This document shows, piece by piece, positions 33,749 to 41,707 of a stretch of 53,413 nucleotides of DNA. Position 1 is the stretch's first letter; the number at the start of each line of letters is the position of its first letter. The position numbers and the translations under genes were made by a program. Location of the stretch: positions 1 to 53,413 of the forward strand of contig DATKBT010000044.1 of NCBI GenBank assembly GCA_035546295.1, in the 5' to 3' direction. Under the pieces are notes generated by a model. That model had not been told where the DNA came from and ran no database searches. It saw nothing but the letters and a program-made list of their open reading frames with translations. Source of the stretch: DATKBT01 sp035546295 (lineage in GTDB: Bacteria; Acidobacteriota; Thermoanaerobaculia; Multivoradales; Multivoraceae).

Positions 33749-34909
33749 GTGAACGCCTCCGACCCCAGCGCCATCGACAGCTCGAAGCCGATCCTCCTCG
33801 ACCGGCCGCTGGCCCTGACCGAGCTCCAGACGCCGGCGCTGGTGCTCGACCTCGAGACCTTCGAGCGCAACCTGGCGCGGATGGTCGAGCACGCGCAAAG
33901 GCACGGCATCGGCCTGCGCCCGCACGCCAAGACCCATCGCTGTCCGATCGTGGCTCGCCGGCAGCTCGAGCTCGGCGCGGTCGGAGTCTGCGCGGCGAAG
34001 GTCTCCGAGGCCGAGGTGCTCGCCGACGCCGGGATCGACGAGGTGCTGGTGACCTCGCCGGTGGTGACGGTGGAGAAGATCCGGCGGGTCGTCGCCCTGG
34101 CGGCGCGCATGCCGGGGTTGCGGATCGTGGTCGACAGCGAGCCGGGCGTCGATCTCCTCGACCAGGCGGCGATCGCGGCCAGGCGCGTGATCGGCGTGCT
34201 GGTCGATCTCGACGCCGGCACCCATCGAACCGGCGCGACGCCCGGAGCCGAGGCGCTCGCCCTGGTCGAGCGGGTCGCCGTCAGCGACGGCCTGCGCTTC
34301 GACGGGCTCCAGGCCTATGCCGGTCACGTCCAGCACGTTGCGGGCTTCGAGCGGCGCAGGGAGCGCTCGATCGCGGCGCTCGATCCCTGCCTCGAGACCA
34401 GGCGCCTGGTCGAGGCCGCCGGCCACGAGGTCCGGATCATGACCGGCGGCGGCACCGGCACCTTCGACATCGACTGCGAGCTCGAGGGGATGACCGACCT
34501 GCAGGTCGGCTCCTACGTTTTCATGGACACCCAGTATCGAGACATCGGCGGGGCCGGCGGCGACCAGCTCGACGCCTTCGAGCCGTCGCTGTTCGTGCTC
34601 ACCACGGCGATCTCGCAGCCGGTGCCGCACCTGATCACGGTCGACGCCGGCTTCAAGGCGGTCGCCTACGAGCCCGACTCGCCGCCGCGATTCCGCCGCT
34701 GCCCCGAGCACGTCTACCACTACGCCGGCGACGAGCACGGCATCGTGCATCTCGCCGAGGAGCGGCCGGCGCTCGGCCTCGGCGACAAGGCGGAGCTGAT
34801 CGTCTCGCACTGCGATCCGACCGTGAACCTCTACGACGTCTACCACGTCGCCAGCGGCGGGGAGGTCGTCGAGCTCTGGCCGGTGGCCGCTCGCGGGCGG
34901 TCGCAGTGA
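33749..34909 (+). CDS. D-threonine aldolase/D-serine dehydratase-like PLP enzyme
   Basis: GTG 33749 gives a 386-aa protein. The alanine-racemase-fold N-terminus has LQTPALVLDLETFERNLARM and the PLP-lysine K61 in LRPHAKTHRCP. Also present are GVCAAKVSEAEVL, VDSEPGVDLLD, VLVDLDAGTHRTG, GGGTGTFDID and the C-terminal HCDPTVNLYD, in which His and Cys match the metal ligands of the DSD1/D-threonine aldolase family. Substrates in the family include D-threonine, D-serine and D-3-hydroxyaspartate, so the exact reaction is open. It is translationally coupled to the sugar-lactone oxidase gene (GTGA). The more upstream in-frame ATG at 33623 lies in repeats and was rejected. Confidence 0.85.
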   Translation: MNASDPSAIDSSKPILLDRPLALTELQTPALVLDLETFERNLARMVEHAQRHGIGLRPHAKTHRCPIVARRQLELGAVGVCAAKVSEAEVLADAGIDEVLVTSPVVTVEKIRRVVALAARMPGLRIVVDSEPGVDLLDQAAIAARRVIGVLVDLDAGTHRTGATPGAEALALVERVAVSDGLRFDGLQAYAGHVQHVAGFERRRERSIAALDPCLETRRLVEAAGHEVRIMTGGGTGTFDIDCELEGMTDLQVGSYVFMDTQYRDIGGAGGDQLDAFEPSLFVLTTAISQPVPHLITVDAGFKAVAYEPDSPPRFRRCPEHVYHYAGDEHGIVHLAEERPALGLGDKAELIVSHCDPTVNLYDVYHVASGGEVVELWPVAARGRSQ

Positions 34910-36150
34910 GCGAGCCCTCCCCGGCTCGTCCCGAGCGCCCAGGCGACAGTGGCGTCGAGGGTGGCGTCGAGGGCGGCGGCGTGGAGTGGTCGAGCTGGTC
35001 GGGGCGTATCCAGTGCCGTGCGCGCGAGATCGTGCGCCCCGCCAGCGAGGAGGAGCTGATCGAGGTGCTTCGGCGGGCGGTCCCTCCGGTGCGGGTCGTG
35101 GGGAGCGGGCACTCCTTCACCGGCCTGTGCGCGACATCGGGGATCCTGATCTCGCTCGACCGCATGCAGGGGCTGGTCGAGGTCGACCCCGTGCGGCGCC
35201 GCGCCACCGTGCTCGCGGGCACCGTGCTGCACCGGCTCGGTCCGCTGCTGCGCGAGCAGGGCCTGGCGATGGAGAACCTGGGCGACATCGACCGCCAGTC
35301 GCTGGCGGGTGCGATCGCCACCGGCACCCATGGCACCGGCCGTGAGCTCGGCAACCTGTCCAGCCAGGTCACCGGGATGCGACTGGTCACCGCCTCGGGC
35401 CGGGTGGTCGATCTCGGCGAGGACGATCCGCGGCTCGCTGCCGCCCGCGTCTCGCTCGGCGCGCTCGGGATCGCCACCCGCATCGAGCTGCGTCTGCTCG
35501 AGGCCTACCGCCTCCACGAGCGGCGCTCGCTGCATCCCGCCGAGGAGATCCTCCCTCGCTTCGAGCAGCTCGCGCGCGAGCACCGCCACGCCGAGATCTT
35601 CTGGACCTCGAAGCGGGATCGCTGCCAGCTCAAGCTCTTCGATGGGGCCGACGAGCCGGCCGATCTCGACAGACTCGACCAACGGGGTCGCGAGGGAGAG
35701 CGCATCGGCTGGAGCGATCGCGTCCTGCCCTCGGTGCGCGAGACGCGCTTTCACGAGATCGAGCTGGCGGTCGCGGCCGAGCGCGGCATGGGCCTGTTCC
35801 TCGAGCTGCGCACGCTGATGCGCGAGCGCTACTCCGAGGTGCGCTGGCCCCTCGAGCTGCGCACCGTGGCGGCCGACGACGCCTGGCTCAGCCCGGCCCA
35901 CGGCCGAGCGACGATGACGGTCTCCGCCCACCAGGGGGCCGACTTGCCGTACGAGGCGTTCTTCGCCGACGTCGAGTCGATCGGCCACAACCACGGCGCC
36001 CGACCGCACTGGGGCAAAGTCCACGGCTACGCGGCGGGGGAGCTCGCCGGGCTCTACCCCCGGTTCGGCGACTTCCGGGAGCTGCGCGCGCAGCTCGACC
36101 CCGAGGAGCGGCTGGTCAACGATCACCTGCGACGGGTGCTCCTCGGTTGA
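34906..36150 (+). CDS. FAD-linked D-arabinono-1,4-lactone/alditol oxidase-type protein
   Basis: The GTG at 34906 overlaps the aldolase stop. The 414-aa flavoprotein has a VAO/PCMH-type FAD domain (IVRPASEEELIEVLRRA; VRVVGSGHSFTGL with His79, the likely covalent FAD attachment; MENLGDIDRQSLAGAIATGTHGTG). The C-terminal ALO domain ends RPHWGKVHG and LYPRFGDFRELRAQLDPEERLVNDHL. Relatives oxidise sugar lactones or alditols with oxygen, giving hydrogen peroxide. The N-terminus has a 12-bp tandem repeat encoding GVEG-GVEG. The pairing with the aldolase has no obvious pathway that I can name. Confidence 0.88.
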   Translation: MSEPSPARPERPGDSGVEGGVEGGGVEWSSWSGRIQCRAREIVRPASEEELIEVLRRAVPPVRVVGSGHSFTGLCATSGILISLDRMQGLVEVDPVRRRATVLAGTVLHRLGPLLREQGLAMENLGDIDRQSLAGAIATGTHGTGRELGNLSSQVTGMRLVTASGRVVDLGEDDPRLAAARVSLGALGIATRIELRLLEAYRLHERRSLHPAEEILPRFEQLAREHRHAEIFWTSKRDRCQLKLFDGADEPADLDRLDQRGREGERIGWSDRVLPSVRETRFHEIELAVAAERGMGLFLELRTLMRERYSEVRWPLELRTVAADDAWLSPAHGRATMTVSAHQGADLPYEAFFADVESIGHNHGARPHWGKVHGYAAGELAGLYPRFGDFRELRAQLDPEERLVNDHLRRVLLG

Positions 36151-36257
36151 ACGTCGTTGCGCCGGGAAGGCTCCTGATCGACGGGCAGGAAGCCGGCGGT
36201 CGCCCGGCGGGGACGCCCGCGACAACGACAGCGGAGTATCGCGGGGCGTCGGTAGCG

Positions 36258-36275
36258 GCCGACCTCCGGGTCGGC
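36258..36275 (+). terminator. Terminator-like hairpin immediately 5' of the group II intron
   Basis: GCCGACC (36258-36264), loop TCCG, GGTCGGC (36269-36275). The intron's GTGTG begins on the next base. The hairpin lies about 110 bp downstream of the oxidase stop and could be its terminator; without the intron the following exon begins CGAGCGCG. Group II introns of the class C type are known to insert next to such stem-loops. Confidence 0.6.
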
Positions 36276-36791
36276 GTGTGCCAGGTAAGCCTGTGAAAGG
36301 GGGAAGCGATGTAGCAGCGAGAAGCTGAGGCGAAGCAGAAACCTTTCGCGGGGACCCAGCGGGTTCGAGTCCCGCCCAGCAGAGGTTGGTCACCAGCTGA
36401 GTAGCGAGTCATGCGCGGTTGCCGGCAACGGCAATGGCGATGCGTTGACAAGCGAGGCGAAGGCCGTGTGATGGAGCCTCGAGATGGAGGTTGTTGCGGT
36501 TGACGTCCTCGTGCCGATACGGGCGTCCGTGGCCGAGCGCAGAGAGGGCCTTGCGTGAGGCACCGCCGGGGTCGAAGAGCACGGCATACGTTGGAGGGTC
36601 CTGCAGGAACCTGGGAGGCCCCGAATCTTCCGCGAGAGCGGTATCGCGAAGCGAGGGAGGACCGCAGCGACGCGAGATGGGCTTCGGGGAGTCAGATGAC
36701 CGCGTAGTACCTGTGAAGGCGGGGAACCGTTCCCGAGCGGGACCCGGTGGAGGGAAGGCGGTCACGGAGAGAGGAAGGAGCGGGAGGAAAG

Positions 36792-38120
36792 ATGTCGAGG
36801 GCACAGGACCTCGGGAGCGTCTCAACGAGACTCCGAGCCATCGCAGAGAAGGCGAGGAGGGTTCCGGGTCGAGCACTGGTCAGCCTGAACCACTACATCG
36901 ACGTGTACTGGCTTCACGAGGCCCACCGTCGGACCCGCAAAGACGGGGCTGTCGGCGTGGACCAGGTGACGGCGGAGGAATACGGCCGGGACTTGGAGGG
37001 GAACCTCCGGTCCCTGCTGGAGCGTCTGAAGTCGGGTCAGTACCGGGCGCCGAGTGTGCGCCGGGCGTGGATACCGAAGAGCGACGGCAGCCGTCGCCCG
37101 ATCGGGATTCCGACGTTCGAGGACAAGGTGCTCCAGCGAGCCATCGCGATGGTAGTGGAGGCGGTGTACGAGGAGACCTTCGAGGACTTCTCGTACGGCT
37201 TCCGCCCAAGTCGCAGCGCGCATGATGCGCTGCAATGCCTACGGGACGGCTTGATGGAGATGGGTGGTGGCTGGGTGCTGGAGGTGGACATCCAGAACTT
37301 CTTCGAGGAGCTGGATCCCACACATTTGCGGAGCTTTCTGGACCGACGGGTACGCGACGGCGTGATTCGACGGACGATCGACAAATGGCTGAAAGCGGGG
37401 GTGCTGGAGGCGGAGGCGCAGGTGCGCCGCCGCGACCGAGGCACCCCCCAGGGGGGAGTGATCTCCCCCCTGCTGGCGAACATCTACCTGCACCACGTGG
37501 TGGACGAGTGGTATGTGGAGGAAGTGCGGAGTCGTCTTCGGGGGACGTCGCTGATGGTGCGATACGCCGATGACCTGGTCATGGCGTTTGCACACGAAGG
37601 AGACGCGCAGAGGGTCCGTGCAGCGCTGGAGAAGCGTCTAGCGCGCTACGGCTTGAGGCTGCATCCCACGAAGACGCGCATCGTACCCTTCCAACGGCCA
37701 CCGTACCGCGCCGATCCTGACGGGGGAGACAGACCAGGAGGTTTCGACTTTCTGGGCTTCACCCACGTTTGGGAGCGCTCGCGGAAGGGGAATTGGGTGA
37801 TCCGTCAGCAGACGGCCAGGGCACGTCAGCGGGCCATCCTCAAGCGGCTGGCGATGTGGTGTCGGAAGCACCGGCACCGCCCGGTGGGGTGGCAGCACCG
37901 GCAGATCAGCGCGGCTCTTCGTGGCCACGACGCCTACTACGGGATCACGGGCAATGCACGTGCTCTCGGGCGTTTACGCCACCGGGTCGAACGAATCTGG
38001 CAAAAGTGGCTGGCGCGCAGGTCCCAACGGGGCCTGACGTGGGAGCGCTTCTGCCAGCGGATCCTCCGGCGTTTTCCTCTTCCCCGGCCTCGGATCGTCC
38101 ATCGGTACGCTGCACCGTAG
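36792..38120 (+). CDS. ltrA: Group II intron reverse transcriptase/maturase
   Basis: ATG 36792 has a strong GGGAGGAAAG site. The 442-aa protein contains the RT motifs in order: KDGAVGVDQV, YRAPSVRRAWIPKSDGSRRP (RT1), EETFEDFSYGFRPSRSAHDA, WVLEVDIQNFFEELD (RT3), GTPQGGVISPLLANIYLH (RT4), the catalytic RYADDLVM (RT5) and FDFLGFT. The maturase X domain follows (WQHRQISAALRGHDAYYGIT, ERIWQKWLARRSQRGLTWERFC). No HNH endonuclease domain is present, as in class C-like introns that use single-stranded DNA or hairpin targets. The RT active site is intact. The protein is needed for splicing and mobility of its host intron. Confidence 0.95.
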   Translation: MSRAQDLGSVSTRLRAIAEKARRVPGRALVSLNHYIDVYWLHEAHRRTRKDGAVGVDQVTAEEYGRDLEGNLRSLLERLKSGQYRAPSVRRAWIPKSDGSRRPIGIPTFEDKVLQRAIAMVVEAVYEETFEDFSYGFRPSRSAHDALQCLRDGLMEMGGGWVLEVDIQNFFEELDPTHLRSFLDRRVRDGVIRRTIDKWLKAGVLEAEAQVRRRDRGTPQGGVISPLLANIYLHHVVDEWYVEEVRSRLRGTSLMVRYADDLVMAFAHEGDAQRVRAALEKRLARYGLRLHPTKTRIVPFQRPPYRADPDGGDRPGGFDFLGFTHVWERSRKGNWVIRQQTARARQRAILKRLAMWCRKHRHRPVGWQHRQISAALRGHDAYYGITGNARALGRLRHRVERIWQKWLARRSQRGLTWERFCQRILRRFPLPRPRIVHRYAAP

Positions 38121-38137
38121 CGAACCCTCTCTCCGAG

Positions 38138-38211
38138 GAGCCGGATGCGGGAAATCCGCACGTCCGGATCTGTGGGGGGCCCGGGTGGGCAACCGCCCGG
38201 GCCTACCCGAT
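38138..38211 (+). ncRNA. Group II intron domains V and VI
   Basis: Domain V runs 38138-38170: GAGCCGGA pairs with TCCGGATC around a GAAA-capped inner stem (TGCGG-GAAA-TCCGCA). The catalytic AGC is present at 38139-38141, but its G faces an A where a U is usual. Domain VI (38171-38211) has an 8-bp stem GGCCCGGG/CCCGGGCC and an unpaired A at 38205, six bases from the proposed 3' end, the likely branch point. Confidence 0.75.
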
Positions 38212-38429
38212 CGAGCGCGAACTCCTGGTTGGCCGATCGCGACCTTCGGGTCGACCAATCACGGCGGTTTCGCGTACGAGCCCATCGAGGCGGCCTCTTC
38301 AGCGGTCGTCGCGCGTTCAGCAGCCGCCACAGGGCGGCCGCCAGCGAGGCGACCCGACCCACGGCAGTCGCGCGGCGGCCCCTTCGCTACACTCCCTCAC
38401 GTACCGTCGACGCCTGAGAGGAAGGGCGT

Positions 38430-40559
38430 ATGGAAGCCGGCGTCCCCACCCGCGAAATCTACTGGAACGTCACCCAGGTCTGGGTGATGTACCTGCTCCT
38501 GATCCCCACGCTGGGGATCATGGCGTGGGGCCTGTGGCGGCGGATGCGACTGTGGCGCACCGGCCAGCCGGCGGTTCGTTTCGACCGGCTCGGCCAGCGG
38601 CTCGGGCTGTTCACGCGCAACGCGATCCTGCAGGCCCGCAACAACCGCAACCGCTACGTCGCGGTGTTCCACACCGGCCTGTTCGCGGGCTTCATCGTGC
38701 TGTTCATCGCCACCACGGTGGTGGCGATCCACGAGGACTCGAAGTACGTGGGGCTCGACCTGCCGATCATGCAGGGGAGCTTCTATCTGGTCTTCCAGTC
38801 GCTGATCGTCGACCTGTTCGGTCTCTGGGTGCTGCTCGGGGTCGGCCTCGCCGCCTGGCGCCGGTGGTCGAAGAAGCCCCGCGAGCTCGTCTACACCGAC
38901 GAGGCGAGCTGGATCCTGGTCTCGATCTTCGTGATCGTCTTCACCGGCTTCCTGGTCGAGGGCTGGCGGATCGCGGTCACCGACGATCCGTGGGGGCACT
39001 GGTCGCCGGTCGGCTACGTCCTCGCGCTGGGCTCGGACGCCCTGATGAGCGACGCGGCGATGACGGCCGTCCACCGCGGCTCGTGGTGGTTCCACCTGCT
39101 GGCCGCCTTCGCCTTCATCGCCTGGGCGCCCTTCACCAAGATGGCGCACGTGCTGACTTCGCCGCTCAACGTGTTCACGGCCAACCTCGACGGGCCGGGC
39201 AAGAGCCTCAAGTCGATCGACTTCGAGACCGCCGAGCGGCTCGGCATCAACCACCTCGGCGACTTCACCTGGAAGGACCTGCTCGACCTCGACGCCTGCA
39301 CCGAGTGCGGGCGCTGCACCGCGGTGTGCCCGGCGAACACGGTGGGCAAGGCGCTGTCGCCGCGCGACATCATCCTCGACTTGCAGAAGCTGATGCACGC
39401 GAACGCCGGCTCGTTGCTCGCCTCGCTCGCGGCGAGCGGGGCCGGACCGGCCGACGCTCCGACCCCCGGCCCGACGCCGCAGGCCGGCGAGGGGGGCGGC
39501 GCCCCGGCGCCCGTTCTGATCCCCATCATCGACCCCGAGACCGCGGTCTCGCCCGAGGCCCTGTTCCAGTGCACGACCTGCGCCGCCTGCGTCGAGTCCT
39601 GCCCCGTGCACATCGAGCAGATGCCCAAGATCATCGACGCCCGGCGCTTCCTGGTGATGGAGAAGGCGGAGTTCCCCGAGGGGATGATGGCGGCGGTCAC
39701 CTCGCTCGAGAGCCGTCGGCACCCGTTCTCGGGGACGCAGTTCAACCGCGTCGACTGGGCGGAGGGGCTCGACCTCGACGTGATGGCCGAGATGGACGAT
39801 CCGAAGGAGGCCGAGGTCCTGTTCTGGGTCGGCTGCGGCGGCGCCCTGGTCGAGCGCAACCAGGCGACGGTGCGCGCCACCGCCAAGCTGCTCAAGAAGG
39901 CGGGGGTCAAGTTCGCGATCCTGGGCCGCGAGGAGAGCTGCTCGGGCGATCCGGCGCGGCGGATCGGCAACGAGTTCCTGTTCGAGATGCTGGCCAAGGG
40001 CAACGTCGAGACCCTCAACGGCTACGGCGTCAAGCAGGTGGTCACCTCGTGCCCGCACTGCTTCAACACCTTCAAGAACGAATACCCGGAGTTCGGCGGC
40101 CACTACGAGGTCCACCACCACTCCCAGTTCCTCGAGCGGCTGGTGCGCGAGGGGCGCATCGACCCGCAGCCGAAGACCGGCAAGAAGGTCGTCTTCCACG
40201 ATCCCTGCTACCTGGGCCGCCACAACGGCGAGTACGACGCGCCGCGCGAGGTGCTCGACGCCGCGGCCCACGGCGCTCGCGTCGAGATCCCGCGCTCGCG
40301 CAACAACAGCTTCTGCTGCGGCGGCGGCGGCGGCATGGCCTTCGTCGACGAGCCCCCCAACCAGCGCGTCAACCAGGAGCGCGCCCAGCAACTCCTCGAC
40401 TCCGGCGCCGAGGTCGTCGCGGTCGGCTGCCCCTTCTGCACGACGATGCTCGAGGACGGCGTCAACGCCCGCAAGGGGGACCGCGACGTCACGGTGATGG
40501 ACGTCGCACAGCTCCTGCTGGAGTCGGTGGGGGACGAGGAGGCGGAGCGGGCGGGGTAG
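38430..40559 (+). CDS. Membrane-bound FeS/CCG-domain oxidoreductase (NarI-HdrD-like fusion)
   Basis: A 709-aa fusion. The N-terminal half has five to six membrane segments in a cytochrome-b/NarI-like layout (VMYLLLIPTLGIMAWGLW, YVAVFHTGLFAGFIVLFIAT, WILVSIFVIVFTGFLVEGW, WWFHLLAAFAFIAWAPFTK) with histidines suitable for heme. Two 4Fe-4S clusters follow (CTECGRCTAVCP; CTTCAACVESCP), then two CCG domains (SCPHCFNTFKNEYP; HDPCYLGRHN, FCCGGGGG, GCPFCTTML). Such proteins pass electrons between the quinone pool and soluble carriers such as electron-transfer flavoprotein. etfAB may lie outside the window; none is inside. The ATG has GAGAGGAAGG upstream. Confidence 0.9.
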   Translation: MEAGVPTREIYWNVTQVWVMYLLLIPTLGIMAWGLWRRMRLWRTGQPAVRFDRLGQRLGLFTRNAILQARNNRNRYVAVFHTGLFAGFIVLFIATTVVAIHEDSKYVGLDLPIMQGSFYLVFQSLIVDLFGLWVLLGVGLAAWRRWSKKPRELVYTDEASWILVSIFVIVFTGFLVEGWRIAVTDDPWGHWSPVGYVLALGSDALMSDAAMTAVHRGSWWFHLLAAFAFIAWAPFTKMAHVLTSPLNVFTANLDGPGKSLKSIDFETAERLGINHLGDFTWKDLLDLDACTECGRCTAVCPANTVGKALSPRDIILDLQKLMHANAGSLLASLAASGAGPADAPTPGPTPQAGEGGGAPAPVLIPIIDPETAVSPEALFQCTTCAACVESCPVHIEQMPKIIDARRFLVMEKAEFPEGMMAAVTSLESRRHPFSGTQFNRVDWAEGLDLDVMAEMDDPKEAEVLFWVGCGGALVERNQATVRATAKLLKKAGVKFAILGREESCSGDPARRIGNEFLFEMLAKGNVETLNGYGVKQVVTSCPHCFNTFKNEYPEFGGHYEVHHHSQFLERLVREGRIDPQPKTGKKVVFHDPCYLGRHNGEYDAPREVLDAAAHGARVEIPRSRNNSFCCGGGGGMAFVDEPPNQRVNQERAQQLLDSGAEVVAVGCPFCTTMLEDGVNARKGDRDVTVMDVAQLLLESVGDEEAERAG

Positions 40560-40622
40560 TCGGACCTACCGAAAGCCACTGTGAAGGAGGCGGCCGGGCG
40601 CGAGGCGCTTCGGCCGGCGCGT

Positions 40623-41126
40623 TCAGGAGATCTTGTCGACTCTCCGCTCGCCGAACACGATCCGCGGATGCTGCTCCTGCAGCGCCTCGTAGACCTGGAG
40701 GATGTGCGCGTTGTCGCCTGCGGCCCAAGCTACGTCGCGAAACCGGTACTTGTCTCCGGTCACCGTCTTCAGCTCGAGCTCGAGGCAGATGTCGCTTCCG
40801 GCCCGCTCGGCGCAGAGGAGGGTCGCCTCGCTCACGACCCGGCCCTGGAGGGAGAAGCTCCGGTTCCGTCGTCGATCGTTCTCCCAGCGCACCATGCCGT
40901 CGCCCACCGACAACGTGCCGACACCGGCCTCCTTGGGGCCCCGGAGCAGCCGTCCCTCGATCTCGACGACCGTGACGGCGACCTCCTGGCCACGTTCCGC
41001 CGTCTCCTGATCGAAGGACGGGGTGGCTGCGGCTTCGGGGGGAGGAGGTTGTCGGGCACGGGGTGCGACGCTCCCGGTGCATGCAAGCGCCAGTGGTAGC
41101 AGGAGGACGACGGCCTTGTGCAGCAT
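40623..41126 (-). CDS. Hypothetical lipoprotein with PH-like fold
   Basis: The ATG at 41124-41126 has AAGGAGGG 7 nt upstream. The 167-aa product begins with a lipoprotein signal (LLLPLALAC-TGS, lipobox LALAC) and a proline-rich linker. The remaining 115 residues alternate strands (VEIEGRLLRGPKEAGVGTLS, DGMVRWENDRRRNRSFSLQG, SDICLELELKTVTGDKYRFR), ending in a helix (NAHILQVYEALQEQ), a layout like PH/GRAM domains. It is convergent with the FeS oxidoreductase. The function is unknown. Confidence 0.75.
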   Translation of the reverse strand: MLHKAVVLLLPLALACTGSVAPRARQPPPPEAAATPSFDQETAERGQEVAVTVVEIEGRLLRGPKEAGVGTLSVGDGMVRWENDRRRNRSFSLQGRVVSEATLLCAERAGSDICLELELKTVTGDKYRFRDVAWAAGDNAHILQVYEALQEQHPRIVFGERRVDKIS

Positions 41127-41628
41127 GACGGTTCCCTCCTTGGACCTGGACCTGCTGCGGGCCCAGTCGAGTCCCTTCCAGCGCGTCCAGACATCCATAC
41201 AACGATTACAGCTAAGCAAAGACCATGCCGGAGGCTCCGGCCCCAGGGACCGCTGGGCGGTCGGCAAGAGAGAGCTCGGCGCCGAGCGGCCACCCGTGAT
41301 GCGTCGGCGACTGCCCAGCACGGATCACGAGCTCCCTCCCGTGACCGGTGTCAGAGCTCCCGGAGAGCTCGGGCGTCAAACGTTCAGGTCGGTCGGTAAT
41401 CGAGGTCATCCGGCGCGCCAGCCGCCGCGGCCGGACAGGGCAGAAGCCTGGCTCTCGTGCTGCGCGGCAAGCGAGCGATTCCTCTTCCATTCCTCGCCGG
41501 GCGAGATGCGATGGCTCGATCCGGTCGCTTTGAGTGGCCACTGTTACGGCAGCTCCTCCACCTGCGAGTCGTCGCCCGGCGGATCGACGGCCGGTTCCGG
41601 GCGGGGTAGATCGAGCCGGGCTCTGGCC
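41127..41628. other. Intergenic region without a supported gene
   Basis: About 500 bp separate the lipoprotein start from the ArsR-methyltransferase promoter. An AT-richer part at 41195-41225 (ATACAACGATTACAGCTAAGC) could carry the lipoprotein promoter on the minus strand. Open frames crossing the region have no ribosome-binding site or recognisable domain. Confidence 0.5.
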
Positions 41629-41672
41629 TTGACACCGGCAGGTGGTCTTGAAAATATTCGTCTAGCCGGATA
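41629..41672 (+). promoter_or_regulatory. Promoter and overlapping palindrome of the ArsR-methyltransferase/ahcY unit
   Basis: A perfect -35 TTGACA (41629-41634) is followed after 18 bp by AATATT (41653-41658), a fair -10. TATTCGTC-TA-GCCGGATA (41655-41672) is an imperfect palindrome (six of eight pairs) that overlaps the -10 and the expected transcription start, 36 bp before the ATG. A repressor bound there would block transcription. It is one of the few AT-rich spots in the region. Confidence 0.6.
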
Positions 41673-41707
41673 CACGGATTCCATCGTTCCCACCTGCCAC
41701 GGCCCCG

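Larger units (their letters stand above)
36276..38211 (+). mobile_element. Group II intron with reverse transcriptase/maturase
   Basis: The element is 1.94 kb. The 5' end fits the GUGYG consensus (GTGTG at 36276). A structured leader (domains I-IV) precedes and surrounds the maturase, and domains V and VI lie behind it, ending ...CTACCCGAT at 38211 (AY-type end). It lies between the oxidase and the FeS oxidoreductase, interrupting no gene, and directly behind a stem-loop. The leader 36276-36791 also holds a tRNA T-arm-like hairpin at 36359-36375. Exact borders are inferred and could be off by a few bases. Confidence 0.85.

Noticed and set aside
36359..36375. A tRNA gene inside the intron leader
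   Set aside because: Only a T-arm is present; there is no acceptor stem, anticodon arm or D arm at the right distances.
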